The notes under the pieces: model-generated
Database searches by the model: none
Told to the model about the DNA's origin: nothing
The model's input: the letters and a program-made list of their open reading frames with translations, nothing else
From: Mimachlamys varia
Taxonomy: Eukaryota; Mollusca; Bivalvia; Pectinida; Pectinidae
Reading direction: 5' to 3'
Length of the DNA: 64,000 bases
Assembly (NCBI GenBank): GCA_947623455.1
Contig: OX392528.1
Location: 51,912,322-51,976,321 of the forward strand
Made by a program: the position numbers and the translations under genes
Part shown: positions 60,480 to 64,000 of the stretch, piece by piece
Position numbering within the stretch: the stretch's first letter is position 1
Layout: each line of letters starts with the position of its first letter

Positions 60480-60662
60480 TAAAATTCTTATCAATAAAAA
60501 TCACAAATATCTAGAATTCTTATACATAATAAACACAAATATCTAAAATTCTTATAAATAATAAACACAAATACTAGAATTCTTAAACATAATAATCACA
60601 AATATCTAGGATTCTTATAAATAATAAACACAAATATCAAAAATTCTTATAAACAATAAAGG
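60480..60662. repeat. 32-bp AT-rich minisatellite in a HIF intron, 6 copies
   Basis: attctt starts at 60,484, 60,516, 60,548, 60,579, 60,611 and 60,643. Unit attcttataaataataaaca plus caaatatctaga. Confidence 0.9.
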
Positions 60663-62454
60663 AACTTAGTACAGGCTCACAGAGAAATATAGTATTTCTT
60701 CATACCCCCCACCCCTGCACCCCGCATAGTCAACTAGAGACATTTACATTATGTACCACCAAAATCTTATTACTTGTAGCAGATAAGCACTCAATTTTAC
60801 AATCATATCTGATACAAATCAACTTAATAGGTAAAAAGGATTCTTGGGGTGACTTGTTTGGAAGGTTTTTACATAAAAAAGATGCAAAGTGACACATCTG
60901 ATTGTGTTTTTTGACCCTTAAACTTTGACCAATGGAACACCAAAAAGTAATCAGTTGTAGAACGCTATATTACTACATATTTTGTATGTTTGTTTGAGTG
61001 CTTGGTTAAGGTCACTCGGTTCCTTTGTCAATATCCATAGGAATTTCATGAAATTTCACTCAAACGTTTACTAGTGTATAAAGAACAAGTATTTTTGTTT
61101 TAATTGGCCGAAAAACTGCAGAAATCTTTTTTGGGTGAAAAACTGATATTTTCAGGGAAAACACCAGAAAGCGCGAAATTAACAACTAACATATTACGTT
61201 TTAATGTATTACAATCCTAAAGTTATATATACATATAAAACAGAAAAGAAGGCAAATATTTTATGTTTCGTATTACTGTTATTCAACAAAACAAACAATT
61301 ATATGTATGTTTTTCTTCAACATTTTCAAATATCAAAACATTGTGTGGATGAAAAACTGATTTTTTTAAGTTATGTTATGAAGAAACAATCCTTATTTAA
61401 CAAAGCATGAAAACATTGAACCAAAAAACATTATTTAACTTAAAATTTGGGGAAAATAATCAGAATCATTGTTTTTTTTATTTCAATTGCCTCCCCTTTC
61501 ACTGCAACTGGACTTAATTGTAGGAGGTATATATTTTCCCATATCACATATAATGCGTTGAAAGTAGTGGGATACTAGGTTTATCGATTGCTTTAGCCTG
61601 ATTTGAATGTATCCACTCGCCTGGTATCAGATTACACAGAAAATTGTTTATAACTAGCATTTGTTGAATAGTGATATCATCAGAACATGTTGAATTAAAT
61701 ATCAAATAAATATAAAGCAATGTGTTTGTTTAATGATGCAGTTGTAAAGAATTGAAGCGGACATATAGGTTGTCTTGGTGTTTACATTACTAATAGATGA
61801 ATGAGGGTGAGTGGGGAACCCGCTTATGAAACTCGCATCATGACATCGTTGTAGATAAAGACACAAACGCATGTTACCAGTTCCAAGTCCTTGTATTCAC
61901 TCCCAAACATATGTTTTACATAAACAGATTTCTCATAAATGGGAATAACTCAAGTACATTGGAGTTACTAATTACCTCCCCTATACCATACTGTATTGTT
62001 TACAAAACACGTTTACATAAGATCAGGTTGATATAGTCGATAATTACGCAAACAACTTAACCTTCTTGCGTTTACATTGCTTCTAGCAGACGCTTGGGTC
62101 TTTGCCGGATTGCAAATTGCATGATCATCGGCGTATGTATGGTGAATTTCTTACCCACGATAGGTATCAAAAGTTATATCCGTCAAAGCGGCCATGTTTT
62201 TGCCAGGAACGATAATCAACGGACCGAGAGACCTTAAATGTCCATTTCATCAGAGATAATTAGTCTCATGTAAGGGCATTAAAATTAGTCTTTAACTAAT
62301 TCATCCCTGAAGACAGAAAAACCATGACCATGACCATGACCACAATTTATCTCCAGCACACACTCATACATACACACACATATGGAGATATTAGCCAGGT
62401 GGTATAGGACAAGTAGTTAGCGCCCGATAAGGCAGCTCCTGCGAACTCCTCAGA
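60663..62454. other. HIF intron sequence
   Basis: AT-rich intron. A short (ccatga)n patch at 62,322-62,342. No nested gene recognised. Confidence 0.5.
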
Positions 62455-62590
62455 ATTGTATATGATAGAACTGTATGTGTTAATTGTATTGGTTGTATAA
62501 GAATTGTATATCTATGTACTGTAAAGCGCTTTAGAGTGGCTTATGTTAGCTAGATAGGGCGCTTTATCAAATATTGTATATTTATTTTAT
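62455..62590 (+). mobile_element. SINE or LINE 3' tail (gcgcttta type)
   Basis: Ends tgtaaagcgctttagagtgg ... atagggcgctttatcaaa, a tail form shared by L2/CR1-related SINEs and LINEs. The head is not recognised. Confidence 0.5.
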
Positions 62591-62964
62591 GACATATCAC
62601 AAATAATTGGCGACTACCCCATGTAGCTTCAAACCTGTGATCCAGAGGTGGACGGCTAGTAATAGCAGAATGTCATACATTGATATTGTGTGTGTTTGTT
62701 TGGTGGTAACATCCTAAATATTAACTTCATCTAAAGAAATTGATAAATTCAATTCCTAGAAATGGCAAAAAGCAGTTGAAAGCTAGCACACATGCAAACA
62801 CAAAACTCATTTATGTTCATTGATATTTCTCACATAATACAAAGTTTCATAACTTTGTTTTAGCTTCTTGAACTCAAGTAATTCAAACATAAAATGTCTG
62901 AAAATTCTTAACATTCATGAATTTCTACTCCAAGAACCACAGTAACCTATAAAAACTTATTTAC

Positions 62965-63212
62965 CTCGATTCAGTGAAGTATGTGCTATATCGGGGCAAG
63001 TTCTTTTAGCGATCGGTGGACCTTTCTCCAGGTTGTTTTTATCCAGCGGCCGTTTCATCTGCATTATACCAGTATCAACAGGTCGTTTGATCGTGGCAAC
63101 AGTCGTACTGCCTTCCAACATATCCCATAGACTGGGACGACGCTTTTGTGGTGGTTCGTCTGGGAACAGCTTGTCTTTCGACGTGAAAACAGATTCGGTG
63201 CGGCCAAACAGC
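62965..63212 (-). CDS. HIF1A: HIF-alpha, third exon from the end
   Basis: 248-bp exon. Acceptor ggttctggttttag, donor ATCGAG|gtaaat, entered in phase 2 and left in phase 1. It encodes LFGRTESVFTSKDKLF, PDEPPQKRRPSLWDMLEG, STTVATIKRPVD and a Lys/Pro-rich stretch ending TSLNR. Basic clusters (QKRR, AKR) could act as a nuclear localisation signal. The exon links the oxygen-dependent degradation domain to the C-terminal domain, a region usually poorly conserved. Identity rests on perfect phase joining with the flanking exons, both of which carry HIF hallmarks. Confidence 0.87.
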
Positions 63213-63249
63213 CTAAAACCAGAACCAAATAATACCATATATATAAATA

Positions 63250-63430
63250 CAGTAAAACCCCACTTACTCGCACTCGTGTGGACCTGATCAATATATTGAG
63301 GAATACATGGTATTCGAGTATAAATCCAAGGTTAGTGGAATATTATGAATGAACTTGGTCGGGACCAAACAAACTGTTCGACGAATGAGGGGTATTCAAG
63401 TCAACTGGATTCAAGTTATTCTGGCTCTAC
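63250..63430. mobile_element. Possible one-ended TA/CAGT MITE in a HIF intron
   Basis: Begins TA-cagtaaaaccccacttactc, similar in form to pogo/Tigger-like ends, and has ggggtattcaag and gattcaagttattctgg inside. The matching right end was not found. Confidence 0.45.
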
Positions 63431-63900
63431 AAAAACATTAAATTCCGATGACTTCGACTTCACACTAAATTCGGATTAACTGTTACAATAGAATTAAAAA
63501 CATTAATTTATGATACATAGTATATAACATTTATTTATTTATGATACATCTACAAAAACAATAAATTCCATACAAAGAAGTGAACAGCCGGAAAAAGAAG
63601 GATGTTATCACACATAGTTTGATGTTGTGTATTAATTAACTTTTAAAATTTTTCCCGATTAGGACACATGTTCAGTTATAAAGATTCAATTTTTCGAAGT
63701 TCTTAACAAAATATTTTTTATTTCAATTAAGAACATTTGCCGATTAGAACTTTCAAGGAAAACATATTAATCCAATGGATGTTCTCGCAAATAAGTTTCA
63801 TACCAACAACACTAGCAAAAAAAAATCAAAGTAATATATGGTAATATTTTCACAGATCAAGATTGGAATATTAGCAAAATGAAATTTCCAGACCCCTTAC

Positions 63901-64000
63901 CCGGGATTAAAGTCCTCGCTGAGATTGAACAGGTCGTCAGGTGCCGGGGGCAGTAGGCTAAAGTCATCGCTAGAGTCCATTGGGATGTATGGGGCTCTAG
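63901..64000 (-). CDS. HIF1A: HIF-alpha, exon with oxygen-dependent degradation motif (partial)
   Basis: The exon is cut by the window end and its donor is AATCCCGG|gtaagg at 63,901 (phase 2). It encodes RAPYIPMDSSDDFSLLPP, APDDLFNLSEDFNP. APYIPMD is the C-terminal oxygen-dependent degradation motif. Its first Pro (codon 63,992-63,990) corresponds to the vertebrate residue (Pro564) hydroxylated by EGLN/PHD enzymes to recruit VHL. The Leu that normally precedes Ala-Pro is Arg here. The bHLH and PAS exons must lie beyond 64,000. Confidence 0.93.

Overview
The window is eukaryotic nuclear DNA: AT-rich, intron-bearing and dense in decayed transposons, with two recognisable protein-coding genes. 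The repeats (tRNA-derived SINEs with a tail containing gctgttaataggacgtaaaa, tandem 'ttggattttgacaatgaaa' repeats, GGCC-ended MITEs, hammerhead-bearing repeats) and the two animal genes point to a marine mollusc, most likely a bivalve and perhaps a scallop. The organism call is inference from pattern memory.

Genes. (1) At 22,127-23,813 on the minus strand is a two-exon gene for glycoprotein hormone beta-5 (thyrostimulin beta). It encodes 137 aa with a signal peptide, ten mature cysteines and a CWGRC knot motif; both splice sites are phase 0. (2) At the right edge (59,531-64,000, minus strand) are the last four exons of a hypoxia-inducible factor alpha gene. They carry the oxygen-dependent degradation motif APYIPMD and the C-terminal activation-domain motif DCEVNAP, and the gene continues past the window end. 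One further exon-like segment (30,148-30,409, minus) has a strong donor but no recognised product.

Repeats, left to right. The dominant element is a reverse-transcriptase retroelement family (motifs like GIPMGTNCAPLLADL, YIDD and LYDKRDDFNF) with about 19 dead pieces between 0.9 and 56 kb. Nearly all share the same 3' end and differ in 5' truncation. Some are nested in older copies and some form tail-to-tail inverted pairs. A second dispersed family carries hammerhead ribozyme motifs (4.1, 15.3, 47.85 and 48.2 kb); the 15.3 kb copy keeps an intact catalytic core. Large tandem arrays lie at 8.5-10.1 kb (about 32 bp, with a 97/96-bp higher-order unit), 29.0-29.66 kb (32 bp), 44.2-45.5 kb (22 bp), 51.1-52.4 kb (about 140 bp) and 54.3-55.0 kb (41 bp). 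There are at least four MITE types with visible terminal inverted repeats, several foldbacks and segmental duplications (33.2-35.0 kb), and two SINE families.

The two genes have no visible functional link. One makes a secreted cystine-knot hormone subunit and the other a hypoxia-responsive bHLH-PAS transcription factor. Most of the rest is non-coding, and most open frames in it are chance or repeat-derived.
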